Assembly (NCBI RefSeq): GCF_000337535.1
Contig: NZ_AOIP01000060.1
Location: 1-64,000 of the forward strand
Length of the DNA: 64,000 nucleotides
From: Natrialba aegyptia DSM 13077
GTDB lineage: Archaea; Halobacteriota; Halobacteria; Halobacteriales; Natrialbaceae
Direction of reading: 5' to 3'
The notes below the pieces were generated by a model, which had not been told where the DNA came from, ran no database searches, and saw nothing but the letters and a program-made list of their open reading frames with translations. Below are positions 55,401-63,688 of the stretch, one piece after another; position 1 is the first letter of the stretch, and each line of letters begins with the position of its first letter. Position numbers and translations under genes: made by a program.

Positions 55401-55672
55401 AGGCGTTCTATCCGAGATGGGTGCCTAAAGGAACGGCCTGAATGCGCACAGCGGCTCGAGTAGAGTCGTAGCGTCGTAGAGGTGCGGTCCGTACCGACCC
55501 AACTACCCGAAAACGTACTCGAGTTCACCGTAGAAACGCCGACAGAAACAAGAGTCGCTGTGGTGTCGGGAGAAATACCTGCAGTGTTCGAAAGCAATGG
55601 GTTGGCTATGACTGGCGCTCCCGAACGGTGTCGATTACGTGCTCCCCAGTCGATCGAACGGAGCGGGGGATA

Positions 55673-56905
55673 ATGGTCGAAACCGTTAGCATCGATGTTC
55701 TCGGGCTCTTGCTCGTGCTTACAGTCGCCTGGATATTCGGTGGGATAGCCGAACGAATCGGCTACCCGACGATGATGGGCGAACTGTTCGCCGGAATCGT
55801 CTTCGGCCCGCCGCTTCTCGGGCTGTTACAACCATCGAACCTTCTGGATGTCCTCTCCGAACTCGGCGTGTTTCTCCTGATGGTGTACGTCGGGATGGAG
55901 GTCGATCTTCGGGAGTTGTTCAGGCTGGGGCCACAGTCACTGTTGATCGCATTCGGGGCGTTCGTGATCCCGTTCGGATTCGGATACGGCGCGGGCATCT
56001 GGCTGGGAGTATCGACCGGAGCAGCACTGTTCCTGGGCCTTGCGATGGCCGCAACCTCGCTCGCGACGAAATCCCGAATCCTCGCCGATCTCGAGCTACT
56101 CGATACCCGTATCGCGAACGTCCTCCTCGGGGGCGCACTCGCCTCCGATGTCGGCGTCCTAATCGCCTTTGCCGCCGTCGATAGCTACGTCACGGCGGGC
56201 ACACTCAACCTGCTGGAAATCGGTATGATAGTGGCGAAAGCGCTGGGCTTTTTCGTGATTACGATCGTCCTCGGTTATCGGTTCCTCCCGCTCGCCTGGG
56301 CGTACATCGAGAACCGTCGCGAACGGTACGGATTCGTCGATAAAACGACCGCCTTCATGTTCGCCCTGCTCGTTTCGCTCCTGTTCGCCCAATTAGCGAC
56401 GCTCGCGGATCTCCACATGATTATCGGCGGGTTCGTCGCCGGCATGTTCCTCCGTCAATCGGACGTCGAGCCGTCGCTGTACGAGCACATACATACGGTC
56501 ATCTACGATCTCGCGATGGGGTTTTTCGCCCCGGTGTTTTTCGTGATCGTCGGCTTCGACATCACCTTCGACGTCTTCTTCGATTCGTTCGGGATTCTCG
56601 TCGTCCTCGTCGCCATCGCATTCCTCGGCAAAATAATCGGTTCGTGGCTCTTTGCACTGCCAACAATGCTCACCTCGCGAGAAGGACTCGTCGTCGGATT
56701 CGGGATGAACGGCCGCGGAACCGTCGAGATCATCATCGCGTCAGTCGCACTTTCGGCCGGCGTAATCGATTCGCAGTTGTTCTCGATCCTGGTCTTCATC
56801 GCAATCTTCACGACCGCGCTGGTCCCGATTACCGTCACCTGGGGGGTACGACTGCTCGAGAGCGCCGACGAACTCGTCTATGTTGACGCCGAAGAGCCGA
56901 GTTAG
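55673..56905 (+). CDS. CPA2-family cation:proton antiporter (Kef/NapA-like)
   Basis: A 410-aa membrane protein with about 12 helices. Family features are ERIGYPTMMGELFAGIVFGPPLLG in helix 2, GVFLLMVYVGMEVDL in helix 3, ATSLATKSRILADLELLDTRIANVLLGGALASD near helix 5, and FGMNGRGTVEIIIA toward the C-terminus. The C-terminal TrkA-N regulatory domain of KefB/KefC is absent. ATG 55673 gives a start just before the first helix. It probably exchanges Na+ or K+ for H+. Confidence 0.9.
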   Translation: MVETVSIDVLGLLLVLTVAWIFGGIAERIGYPTMMGELFAGIVFGPPLLGLLQPSNLLDVLSELGVFLLMVYVGMEVDLRELFRLGPQSLLIAFGAFVIPFGFGYGAGIWLGVSTGAALFLGLAMAATSLATKSRILADLELLDTRIANVLLGGALASDVGVLIAFAAVDSYVTAGTLNLLEIGMIVAKALGFFVITIVLGYRFLPLAWAYIENRRERYGFVDKTTAFMFALLVSLLFAQLATLADLHMIIGGFVAGMFLRQSDVEPSLYEHIHTVIYDLAMGFFAPVFFVIVGFDITFDVFFDSFGILVVLVAIAFLGKIIGSWLFALPTMLTSREGLVVGFGMNGRGTVEIIIASVALSAGVIDSQLFSILVFIAIFTTALVPITVTWGVRLLESADELVYVDAEEPS

Positions 56906-56979
56906 CCGCTACTCCCTAACCCGAGACGCGTTCGACGAGCACAGGACCTGAGCGGTCACTGGCGATCCGACCACCGTCG

Positions 56980-57591
56980 TCACTCCGGACGGAGAAGACG
57001 CGCCCGAAGACACTGATCGAACATGGCGCGACCCGCTCTCAACACGTCGTCGTCATCGCTGGTGACGCGCTGTGTCATCGTGCCGACGAACACGATTTGA
57101 AAGAGTGCTGCTGTTTCCTGCGGATCGACCTCCTGAAAGACACCCTGTTCGATACCCGACTGAATCGTGTGTGCGACGTGTTTTCGGACGAATCGATCGC
57201 TTCGAGTGAAATACTCGCGATAGGCTTCGTCGTGAGCGGCCTGTGTGCGAAGTTCGAGCAGCGCCTGCGTGAAGTGAGGATTCTTTTCGGTACTCCCGAA
57301 CGCAAACGTGCGGTCGACAATATCTGCAATGTGTTCGTCAGCACTTCCGTCTCGGTACGCCGGCATCTGTCCTTCGAGTTCAGCCAGCATGAACTCGAGG
57401 AAGTCGAGGAGAAGGTCGTCTTTGCTATCGTAGTGGTGGTACAACAGCGATTTACTCTTCGGGAACTCGTTTCCGATCCGTTGGATCGTGAGATCGCTGT
57501 AGCCGTGTTCACAGAGAGCATCGTACGTGGCCTTCATGATGGCCCCGCGAGTGTCGTCAGGCTCGTCGAGGAACGAGGGTAGTTGCGTCAT
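56980..57591 (-). CDS. TetR/AcrR-family transcriptional repressor
   Basis: A 203-aa regulator. The N-terminal helix-turn-helix (~15-60: AIMKATYDALCEHGYSDLTI, SKSLLYHHYDSKDDLL) is followed by an all-helical ligand domain. It lies divergent to the MMPL-type transporter gene across a region with two candidate operators, the usual arrangement for a drug- or lipid-responsive repressor. The ATG overlaps the stop of a 58-codon frame upstream. Confidence 0.92.
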   Translation of the reverse strand: MTQLPSFLDEPDDTRGAIMKATYDALCEHGYSDLTIQRIGNEFPKSKSLLYHHYDSKDDLLLDFLEFMLAELEGQMPAYRDGSADEHIADIVDRTFAFGSTEKNPHFTQALLELRTQAAHDEAYREYFTRSDRFVRKHVAHTIQSGIEQGVFQEVDPQETAALFQIVFVGTMTQRVTSDDDDVLRAGRAMFDQCLRARLLRPE

Positions 57592-57764
57592 CGGTGGCGG
57601 ATAGCAGTGACGCGGTTACCCGACCCGTCGCCGGTGTCATCCTGTCGGAACACGACACAATCAGCCTCTGAACGGATAGACGATAGAGACCCGCCCCGAT
57701 AGAGCCGTTCGTTCGGAACACCGGAGTTGTACTGGTTCCGGTTCACTCCTGTAATAGCACCCAT
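57588..57764 (-). CDS. Small ORF coupled to the TetR gene, 58 aa
   Basis: The frame runs from ATG 57764 (MGAITGVNRNQYN...) to a TGA overlapping the tetR ATG (ATGA). A TATA-like AATATTTG (minus strand, 57793-57800) lies about 30 bases upstream, consistent with a leaderless start. It resembles the small ORF before the iron permease in length and coupling but not in sequence. The peptide is rather basic and its codon use is weak, so it may be only an open leader. Confidence 0.33.
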   Translation of the reverse strand: MGAITGVNRNQYNSGVPNERLYRGGSLSSIRSEADCVVFRQDDTGDGSGNRVTAIRHR

Positions 57765-57799
57765 TCTAGATAGTGTCTCGTAGCCCTACATACAAATAT

Positions 57800-57817
57800 T
57801 GATTGAATGGTCAATCA
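57800..57817. promoter_or_regulatory. Candidate TetR operator 1
   Basis: TGATTGAATGGTCAATCA is an inverted repeat (arms TGATTG/CAATCA) overlapping the TATA-like box of the tetR transcript. It shares the core YTGAAT-N2-YCARTCA with sites at 57899 and 61789. Confidence 0.6.
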
Positions 57818-57898
57818 TGTGCAAGGACGATACAGTAACTGTTCGACACGGTAACCGGTAGTACGCTGAGACGAAGTGAGAAGATTGATGGGAGTTAA

Positions 57899-57913
57899 TT
57901 GAATATTCAGTCA
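57899..57913. promoter_or_regulatory. Candidate TetR operator 2
   Basis: TTGAATATTCAGTCA matches the operator core on the MMPL side of the intergenic region, 4 bases before an ATG (57918) that opens a 52-codon frame. Confidence 0.55.
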
Positions 57914-57917
57914 GTAG

Positions 57918-58076
57918 ATGCGCGAGAAACAGCGAGTAGCGATCGAAACGAGCAACCCGACGGGGGATGTCGTGGATGCTGCAGATTCGGTACAGAGAAC
58001 GGCGTCGAACCCGTTACGAACCGGTCTCAGGCACCGTCGGTACGCGGTCACATCCCGCCAGCGTGATGGAAAATGA
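57918..58076 (+). CDS. Possible small ORF before the MMPL transporter, 52 aa
   Basis: The ATG lies 4 bases downstream of candidate operator 2, in the position of a leaderless start, and the frame (MREKQRVAIETSNPTGD...) is open for 52 codons. The C-terminal half is Arg-rich and unlike haloarchaeal proteins. It may be the 5' end of the MMPL transcript rather than a gene. Confidence 0.25.
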   Translation: MREKQRVAIETSNPTGDVVDAADSVQRTASNPLRTGLRHRRYAVTSRQRDGK

Positions 58077-58194
58077 CGTTGGCGCAGAACCGGCAACGAA
58101 GGAGCGGTGTCTCGTGCTCTCAGTGTCACGACTACCCGACAGATAGCCCGCAGAAAGGGGGGCGCAAAAGAGCGCACGGAGGCCGATTCGGCAG

Positions 58195-61100
58195 ATGAGC
58201 TGGCTCGATCGCTTCGCGGCGATGGTCACGAGCCACAGCCGGGCCGTGATCGCCCTCATGCTCGTGCTCACGGTGGTCACGGGTGCCGGTGCCGGAATGA
58301 TCGAGCAGTCCTCCTCGCTCGATCAGTTCCAGAGTGACACCGCAGAATCGGAGAAACTGAACTACATCGAGGAGAACTTCTCGACCGGCGCGAACAATAC
58401 GACGACAGCGCAAGTGATCGTCAAAGGGGACAACACGCTCACTCAGGAGTCGCTGCTCGAGACGCTCCGACTGCAACAGTCGTTCCGGGAGAACGAGACG
58501 ATCAACCGGACCCTCGCCGACGAGCAACCCACGGTTGGCGTGGCGAATCTCGTCGCAATCTCGTCCATCACCGGCGACCAACAGCGCGAGCTCGAGGCGA
58601 CGGCCGCGGAGTTCGAACAGTTAAACGCAACCGTTCAGGAGGAACGCGCTTCGCTGGAACAACGACAGAGCGAGGTGAACGCGACGCAACAGGATCTCCG
58701 GGCGGCCCTCGAGACGCTTCGTGCAGACCAATCGGCGTCGCCGCAGGAACAGTTCGAAGCCGTTCGTGCAAACTCGTCGGTTGAACTCGACGAGACGCAG
58801 TATGCGACGTTCAACGAGTCGGCACAGCTCCTTCGGACCGCCGACAACGAGTCCCAGATAGAAACGGCGTACCAGCGCGGCACCCAGGGCGTCCTCGCCG
58901 ACGAGTACGCGGCGCTCGAACAGCGCAGCGCGGATCTCGAATCACAGGGCGAGCGACTGGCTGAACTCGGTAATCAACTAGAGACCCAACAAGCAGCCCT
59001 GGAAAACGCCACCTCGCCCACGCTGCAGGAACAGATCGACGCGGTCGACGCGATGAACGCCACGACCTACGAGCGGACGCTCGAAACCGTCCTGAGCGAG
59101 GATTCATCCGAGCAGATGAACGGATTGGCGTTCATGCCGACGAGCTACGACGCGAGTTCCACGAGTGCGAACGCGACGATGCTGTTGGTTACGCACCAGA
59201 CCGACGGCGGGGATGGCGGTCAAGGCGGGATGGCATCCGACGAACTCGTCGACGCACAACTCGCGATGCAATCCCTGGCGAACGACGGCGCCGACGGTGA
59301 TACATCGGACGTTATCGTCTTCGGCGGCGGGATCATGGGCGAAGAGATCAACAACTCGATGGGCGATAGCCTCGCGATCGTCGGGCCGCTCGCCCTGCTG
59401 TTCGTCGTCGTCGCGCTGATCGTCGCCTACCGCGATCTCCTGGATATCCTCCTCGGGCTAGTCGGCATCGCCGTCGTCCTCGTCTGGACGTTCGGCTTCA
59501 TGGGCTGGGCCGATATCGACTTCAACCAGATGTTCATCGCCGTTCCAGTCCTGCTCATCGGGCTCTCGATAGACTACGCGATCCACATCTTCATGCGCCA
59601 CCGCGAACAGCGTCAGAACGGTGGTGCGTACGGGGACGACGACGCCCGCGGCTCGATGCGAGTGGCACTGGCCGGCGTCGGCATTGCACTCGTGTTGGTG
59701 ACCGCGACAACGGCGATCGGCTTCCTCTCGAATCTCACGAGTCCGGTCCCACCGATTCAGGACTTCGGGATCGTGAGCGCGGTCGGTATCACGGCCGCCC
59801 TGCTCGTCTTCGGCGTCCTGATTCCGGCACTCAAAGTTGAACTCGACGGCTTCCTCGAAAATCGTGGGTTCGATCGGAAAAAGCGCGCGTTCGGGACGGG
59901 TGGCGGCCGGTTTAGCCAGGTCCTATCAACCGGTTCGACGGCAGCACGACGGATACCGATCGTCATCATCCTGGTCGCGGTCCTCGTGAGTGCAGGCGGT
60001 GCATACGGCGCGACGCAGGTCGACACCAGCTTCAATCAGGAGGACTTCATCGCGGAGGACCCGCCGGAGTGGACGAACAACCTCCCCGGACCGCTCGAGC
60101 CCGGCGAGTACTCGATGAAGGAGAATCTCGAGTTCGTCAACGAGAACTTCGTTCGGGAGGACTCGCAAGCGCAGATCCTCGTCGAGGGGAACGTAACCGA
60201 TCCGGAGACGTTACAGCAGCTCTCGGACGCCGAGAACGAGACTGCAGACAGCGATGTTGCTGCCACCCTCTCGAGTGGTGAGGCCAACATCCAGAGCCCG
60301 CTCGGAACGATGCAGCAGGTCGCCGCCGAGAACGAGTCCTTCAACGCGACGTTTGCCGCAGCCGATAGTAACGGCGACGGGATCCCCGACCGGAACATCG
60401 AGCAGGTGTACGACGAACTGTTCGAGGTCGCTCCCGACGAAGCGGCCGGCGTCATCCACCAGACCGATGACGGCGACTACGAGGCCGTTCGGATGGTCAT
60501 CTCGACGAGCGGGACCGCGGCCATGAGCGACGTCACGACCGAGATGCAATCTATCGCAGACGGCATCGACGGGACCGGGGTCGAGGCTACGGCAACCGGC
60601 CAGACGATCCTGTTCGACATCGTTCAGGGGCAGTTGATGGACACGGTCATCGAGAGCCTGCTGATCACGCTCGTCGCCGTCTTCGCGTTCCTGATGATCG
60701 CCTACCGGATCACGGAAGGAAGCGCAACGCTCGGCGCGGTAACGCTGTTGCCGGTCGTCTTCAGCGTCTCGTGGATTCTCGGGACGATGTACCTGCTCGG
60801 AATCCCGTTCAACGTCATGACGGGGATGATCACGAGCCTCACCGTCGGGCTCGGCGTCGCCTATAGTATCCACATGAGCGAGCGGTACAGCCTCGAGCTG
60901 AAACGAACCGGCTCCGTCTGGAAAGCGATGTCCCGGACGGTCACCGGAACGGGCGGCGCACTGCTTGGCAGCGCGGCGACGACCGTCGGCGGCTTCGGCG
61001 TCCTCGCGTTCGCCATCCTGCCACCGCTACAGCAGTTCGGGATCATCACCGGACTGACGATCATCTACGCGTTCCTCGCGAGCGTGCTCGTGCTCCCGAG

Positions 61101-61221
61101 CCTGCTCGTCGTCTGGACGAAGTATCTCGGTCCGGACGTCTCCTTCGACGCTCCGAGTCGATCAGGCGGTCCCGCCGCCAGCGACGGCGGGCAAGCGATC
61201 CAGGACCGTACTGAGGAGTAA
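58195..61221 (+). CDS. RND-superfamily MMPL-type transporter
   Basis: A 1008-aa membrane protein with 12 predicted helices in two repeats. Helix 1 (~14-35) is followed by a large external domain containing a long coiled coil (~120-290, Gln/Glu/Leu-rich). Helices 2-6 (~395-560) contain GLSIDYAIHIFMRHREQRQ. A second helix and external domain follow, then helices 8-12 (~805-985) with GLGVAYSIHMSERYS. Asp residues in the helix-4 equivalents suit proton coupling. A Shine-Dalgarno-like GGAGG at 58178-58182 supports ATG 58195. Relatives export lipids, hopanoids or siderophores; the substrate is unknown. It is probably repressed by the divergent TetR protein. Confidence 0.92.
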   Translation: MSWLDRFAAMVTSHSRAVIALMLVLTVVTGAGAGMIEQSSSLDQFQSDTAESEKLNYIEENFSTGANNTTTAQVIVKGDNTLTQESLLETLRLQQSFRENETINRTLADEQPTVGVANLVAISSITGDQQRELEATAAEFEQLNATVQEERASLEQRQSEVNATQQDLRAALETLRADQSASPQEQFEAVRANSSVELDETQYATFNESAQLLRTADNESQIETAYQRGTQGVLADEYAALEQRSADLESQGERLAELGNQLETQQAALENATSPTLQEQIDAVDAMNATTYERTLETVLSEDSSEQMNGLAFMPTSYDASSTSANATMLLVTHQTDGGDGGQGGMASDELVDAQLAMQSLANDGADGDTSDVIVFGGGIMGEEINNSMGDSLAIVGPLALLFVVVALIVAYRDLLDILLGLVGIAVVLVWTFGFMGWADIDFNQMFIAVPVLLIGLSIDYAIHIFMRHREQRQNGGAYGDDDARGSMRVALAGVGIALVLVTATTAIGFLSNLTSPVPPIQDFGIVSAVGITAALLVFGVLIPALKVELDGFLENRGFDRKKRAFGTGGGRFSQVLSTGSTAARRIPIVIILVAVLVSAGGAYGATQVDTSFNQEDFIAEDPPEWTNNLPGPLEPGEYSMKENLEFVNENFVREDSQAQILVEGNVTDPETLQQLSDAENETADSDVAATLSSGEANIQSPLGTMQQVAAENESFNATFAAADSNGDGIPDRNIEQVYDELFEVAPDEAAGVIHQTDDGDYEAVRMVISTSGTAAMSDVTTEMQSIADGIDGTGVEATATGQTILFDIVQGQLMDTVIESLLITLVAVFAFLMIAYRITEGSATLGAVTLLPVVFSVSWILGTMYLLGIPFNVMTGMITSLTVGLGVAYSIHMSERYSLELKRTGSVWKAMSRTVTGTGGALLGSAATTVGGFGVLAFAILPPLQQFGIITGLTIIYAFLASVLVLPSLLVVWTKYLGPDVSFDAPSRSGGPAASDGGQAIQDRTEE

Positions 61222-61355
61222 CCGAACTCGGGTCGTTACGGCGCTTTTTACTCTCAATCCGAGGACGAGTTCACCCAGACAGCTTCGCGCCGTGGCTCTC
61301 AGAGACTGTCCGATGGAGGAGTCACAAAACGACAGCGAGCAAAACTACCCCGAGT

Positions 61356-61781
61356 TCAGAATCGATCGTCCGACGAATTGTGGGCGTCGGTCCACGTCGA
61401 GTCGTCGTCCGCTGCTGTCGACTGCACCTCGCTCCCGCACCACGGGCAGAACGCGACATCAGCGTCGAGTTCACGATAGCAGGACGAACAACGGGATTCC
61501 TGTGCGACGGCGAGTTGGACGTTGTGCCGTTGAGCGATGAGATACGCGTCGATGACGCTTAGAAGGCCGACGACGAGAAGCGGAGCGCCATCCACGAGGT
61601 CGGCTGAGGCGGGGTTCGCGAGCGTCGACTCCGGGACGAGGAATGCGCCGACGAGCACCGCGAAGATCGCCCATCCGAGTGCTCGTTTCCAGCGGCGAAG
61701 ATACAGTTGTCCGAGTCCGGTGATAAGAAGCCCGAGTCCTGCTGCAAGCCACGGTCGCTTGCGGGATGTCGACTGGTCCAT
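61356..61781 (-). CDS. Zinc-ribbon membrane protein (TM2-like)
   Basis: A 141-aa protein. Three hydrophobic segments (AAGLGLLITGLGQLYLRRW, AIFAVLVGAFL and LLVVGLLSVIDAYLIAQRH) have the G-x-G-Q-x-Y arrangement of TM2-type proteins. A C-terminal zinc ribbon CSSCYRELD...CPWCGSEV and an acidic tail follow. A candidate TetR operator lies 8-22 bases before the ATG, in leaderless-promoter position, linking it to the MMPL/TetR group. Confidence 0.82.
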   Translation of the reverse strand: MDQSTSRKRPWLAAGLGLLITGLGQLYLRRWKRALGWAIFAVLVGAFLVPESTLANPASADLVDGAPLLVVGLLSVIDAYLIAQRHNVQLAVAQESRCSSCYRELDADVAFCPWCGSEVQSTAADDDSTWTDAHNSSDDRF

Positions 61782-62468
61782 ACCCTAGCTGAATGGCCAG
61801 TCAGTGGTAAATCTTCTCCCCCCGCTCCGTGCGTGACGGATCGCAACGACCGTGATCACGAGCAGAGCGTCGATCGAGGCATCGTTCTGTAACTGAACTC
61901 GTGGTAGAAACGGATCCGCCGATCGATATCCACGCACGTCCGAAGACGCGAGTACTCTCCTTGCGATTGATAGCTCCGCCGCAGGTCGCTAACCGGCGAC
62001 ATCGGCGAGGGCAAGTCACCGATCCAAACGGCCAGCCGAACCGGGGGACGATTTCGAGTGACTGGGAATCGGGTAGAAGTTGATAACGGTGGGGTGGAAT
62101 GCACTATCCGTCGCGCACCGGTGCGCGACAGCGATCCAATCAGCACCCACTAACCACTCCCGTTGTCGCCAGCGATGGGTTGCCCCCACCCATCGCCTGA
62201 TCTCCCGCTTTTCACGGCCGACACTGGTTCGCTACGGATAGTTGCAAAGCGAGCGAGCGGGAGCGTACCGTTCAGGTAGTCACCCCGCTCACAAAGCGTT
62301 CAGGCGTATAGCTCCGCTGAACTCGCAGCGGGGAGTGGGGAGGAGGTTGGAACCCAGCGATACGTGCAGGGCAGACAGTTATCGCACGGACTCCGTTGCA
62401 GGTGGCTTGAGTGGAAGAAGGTGCGTGATACGTAGTACTCAAGAGACTCGCTCTCATAGGCGAGCGCA
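61782..62468. other. Hairpin-rich non-coding region
   Basis: No gene is seen in ~690 bases. Strong dyads are a 20-bp perfect palindrome at 62110-62129 (GTCGCGCACCGGTGCGCGAC), a 9-bp-arm stem with a 7-base loop at 62172-62196 (GCGATGGGT...ACCCATCGC), and CCGCTG...CAGCGG around 62312-62330. Such clustering suggests a structured RNA, or the 3' end of a lost IS200/IS605-type element; neither can be settled by eye. Confidence 0.5.
61789..61803. promoter_or_regulatory. Candidate TetR operator 3
   Basis: CTGAATGGCCAGTCA matches the two sites in the tetR-MMPL intergenic region and lies directly upstream of the TM2-like gene start. Confidence 0.5.
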
Positions 62469-63125
62469 GTGAGTCAGGACGTCATCGCACTACTATTCGG
62501 CGATCCATTTGCCGTGATGAATACGATCGGCTTGGTTGCGTTCGCACTCGTTGGATCCTCAAAGGCGATCCGTGAGGAGTTCGACCTGTTCGGGGTTACC
62601 ATCGCTGGACTGGCAATGGCGTTTGCTGGTGGAGCAACGCGCGATCTCCTCGTGACACGAGTTCCACTAGCACTCCAGTCACCGATCGAAATCGGCCTGG
62701 GGCTACTCGGAGTTGGCTTGGCAATCGCGCTGAGCGTCGTTCTATCGTCGCCGGAAACGCATCCAGTCACCCTTATCTCGGATGCTATCGGACTCGCTGC
62801 CTTTACGACGACTGGCGCTATCGTCGCAACTGAGGCGGGTGTTTCGGCGTTCGGTATCGTCGCTATTGCGACGATCAACGCCGTCGGCGGTGGTGCGTTT
62901 ACAGATATTCTCCTCGATCGAACCCCGTTTATTCTCTTCGAGGATTTCTATGCGAGTTGTGCAGTCCTCGGTGGAAGCGCATACTGGCTCGTGGGAACGG
63001 TAGGGGCGGCCGGGAGCGCGGCTGCTGTAGTGTGTGCGGTAGTGACCGTTGTGACTCGGTTAGCGGCGGTTGCTTACGACTGGAATCTCCCGACGGTGCA
63101 GAATTCAGGACGACTGAGCAATTAG
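62469..63125 (+). CDS. TRIC-type cation channel family protein (YicG/UPF0126)
   Basis: A 218-aa membrane protein with seven hydrophobic segments built as a repeated half. Both halves carry the family's Gly-rich kinks: FAGGATRDLLVTRVP in the first and INAVGGGAFTDILLDRTP in the second. The GTG at 62469 (MSQDVIALLFGDPFAVMN) is chosen because homologues start about 15 residues before the first helix; ATG 62517 is an alternative. Trimeric cation channels of this family conduct K+ and related ions. Upstream is the hairpin-rich non-coding region. Confidence 0.88.
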   Translation: MSQDVIALLFGDPFAVMNTIGLVAFALVGSSKAIREEFDLFGVTIAGLAMAFAGGATRDLLVTRVPLALQSPIEIGLGLLGVGLAIALSVVLSSPETHPVTLISDAIGLAAFTTTGAIVATEAGVSAFGIVAIATINAVGGGAFTDILLDRTPFILFEDFYASCAVLGGSAYWLVGTVGAAGSAAAVVCAVVTVVTRLAAVAYDWNLPTVQNSGRLSN

Positions 63126-63688
63126 TCGGTTATAACGAACGGGTCCCGGGTCAGTTTCCCGTTCCTGTGTAACAGCTGGTTCAGACAAAGTGACTGCTCC
63201 CGCTCGGCAAGCGTTAAATGGTCACCGATACGATAGTAACCGAGACGGCTCGAAAAGTAGTTTCAGACCGGCTCAATTCGATCAATCGATAAATCGCTTT
63301 GAGGCTGACGGGAACCAGCTCACTGTAAGCAGTTACTATGCCGCTGCAAGAACTCCTATAGTAGCCACTGAAAGTCAGTGCGCACCTGATCGTGCGACAG
63401 CTGTACGATCAGTGTATAAGCCGTTTCAGTTGTTACTATAGCACCACGATCGATCGAATTCGGCACAGCCGGATGAAGCGCCTGCAAGACGGTACTGAAC
63501 CGGACAGTCCGTGATCAGTACTGCTCTCCTCGAGCGAAATTCGAGTTCGGCGGTAAAAAGCTACTTCGTACCGCTCGTCGTTTCGAACGACGGACGATGA
63601 AACGGATTCTGGGAGACGAAAACCGGCCCTCCGCGCACGTCGTCACGAACTCGGTGAGTGCGACGAGTACCACAACCGGTGAGAAGAC
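63126..63688. other. Intergenic region with MITE-like element
   Basis: No gene is seen in ~560 bases. The third copy of the 84-bp element lies at 63357-63440; the remainder shows no coding character. Confidence 0.5.
63357..63440. repeat. 84-bp MITE-like inverted-repeat element, copy 3
   Basis: The reverse complement is identical to the copy at 12817-12900 at all but a few positions, with the same length and ends (TATAGTAGCCACTGAAA ... TTTCAGTTGTTACTATA). Such similarity over 50 kb apart indicates recent mobility or gene conversion. Confidence 0.82.
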
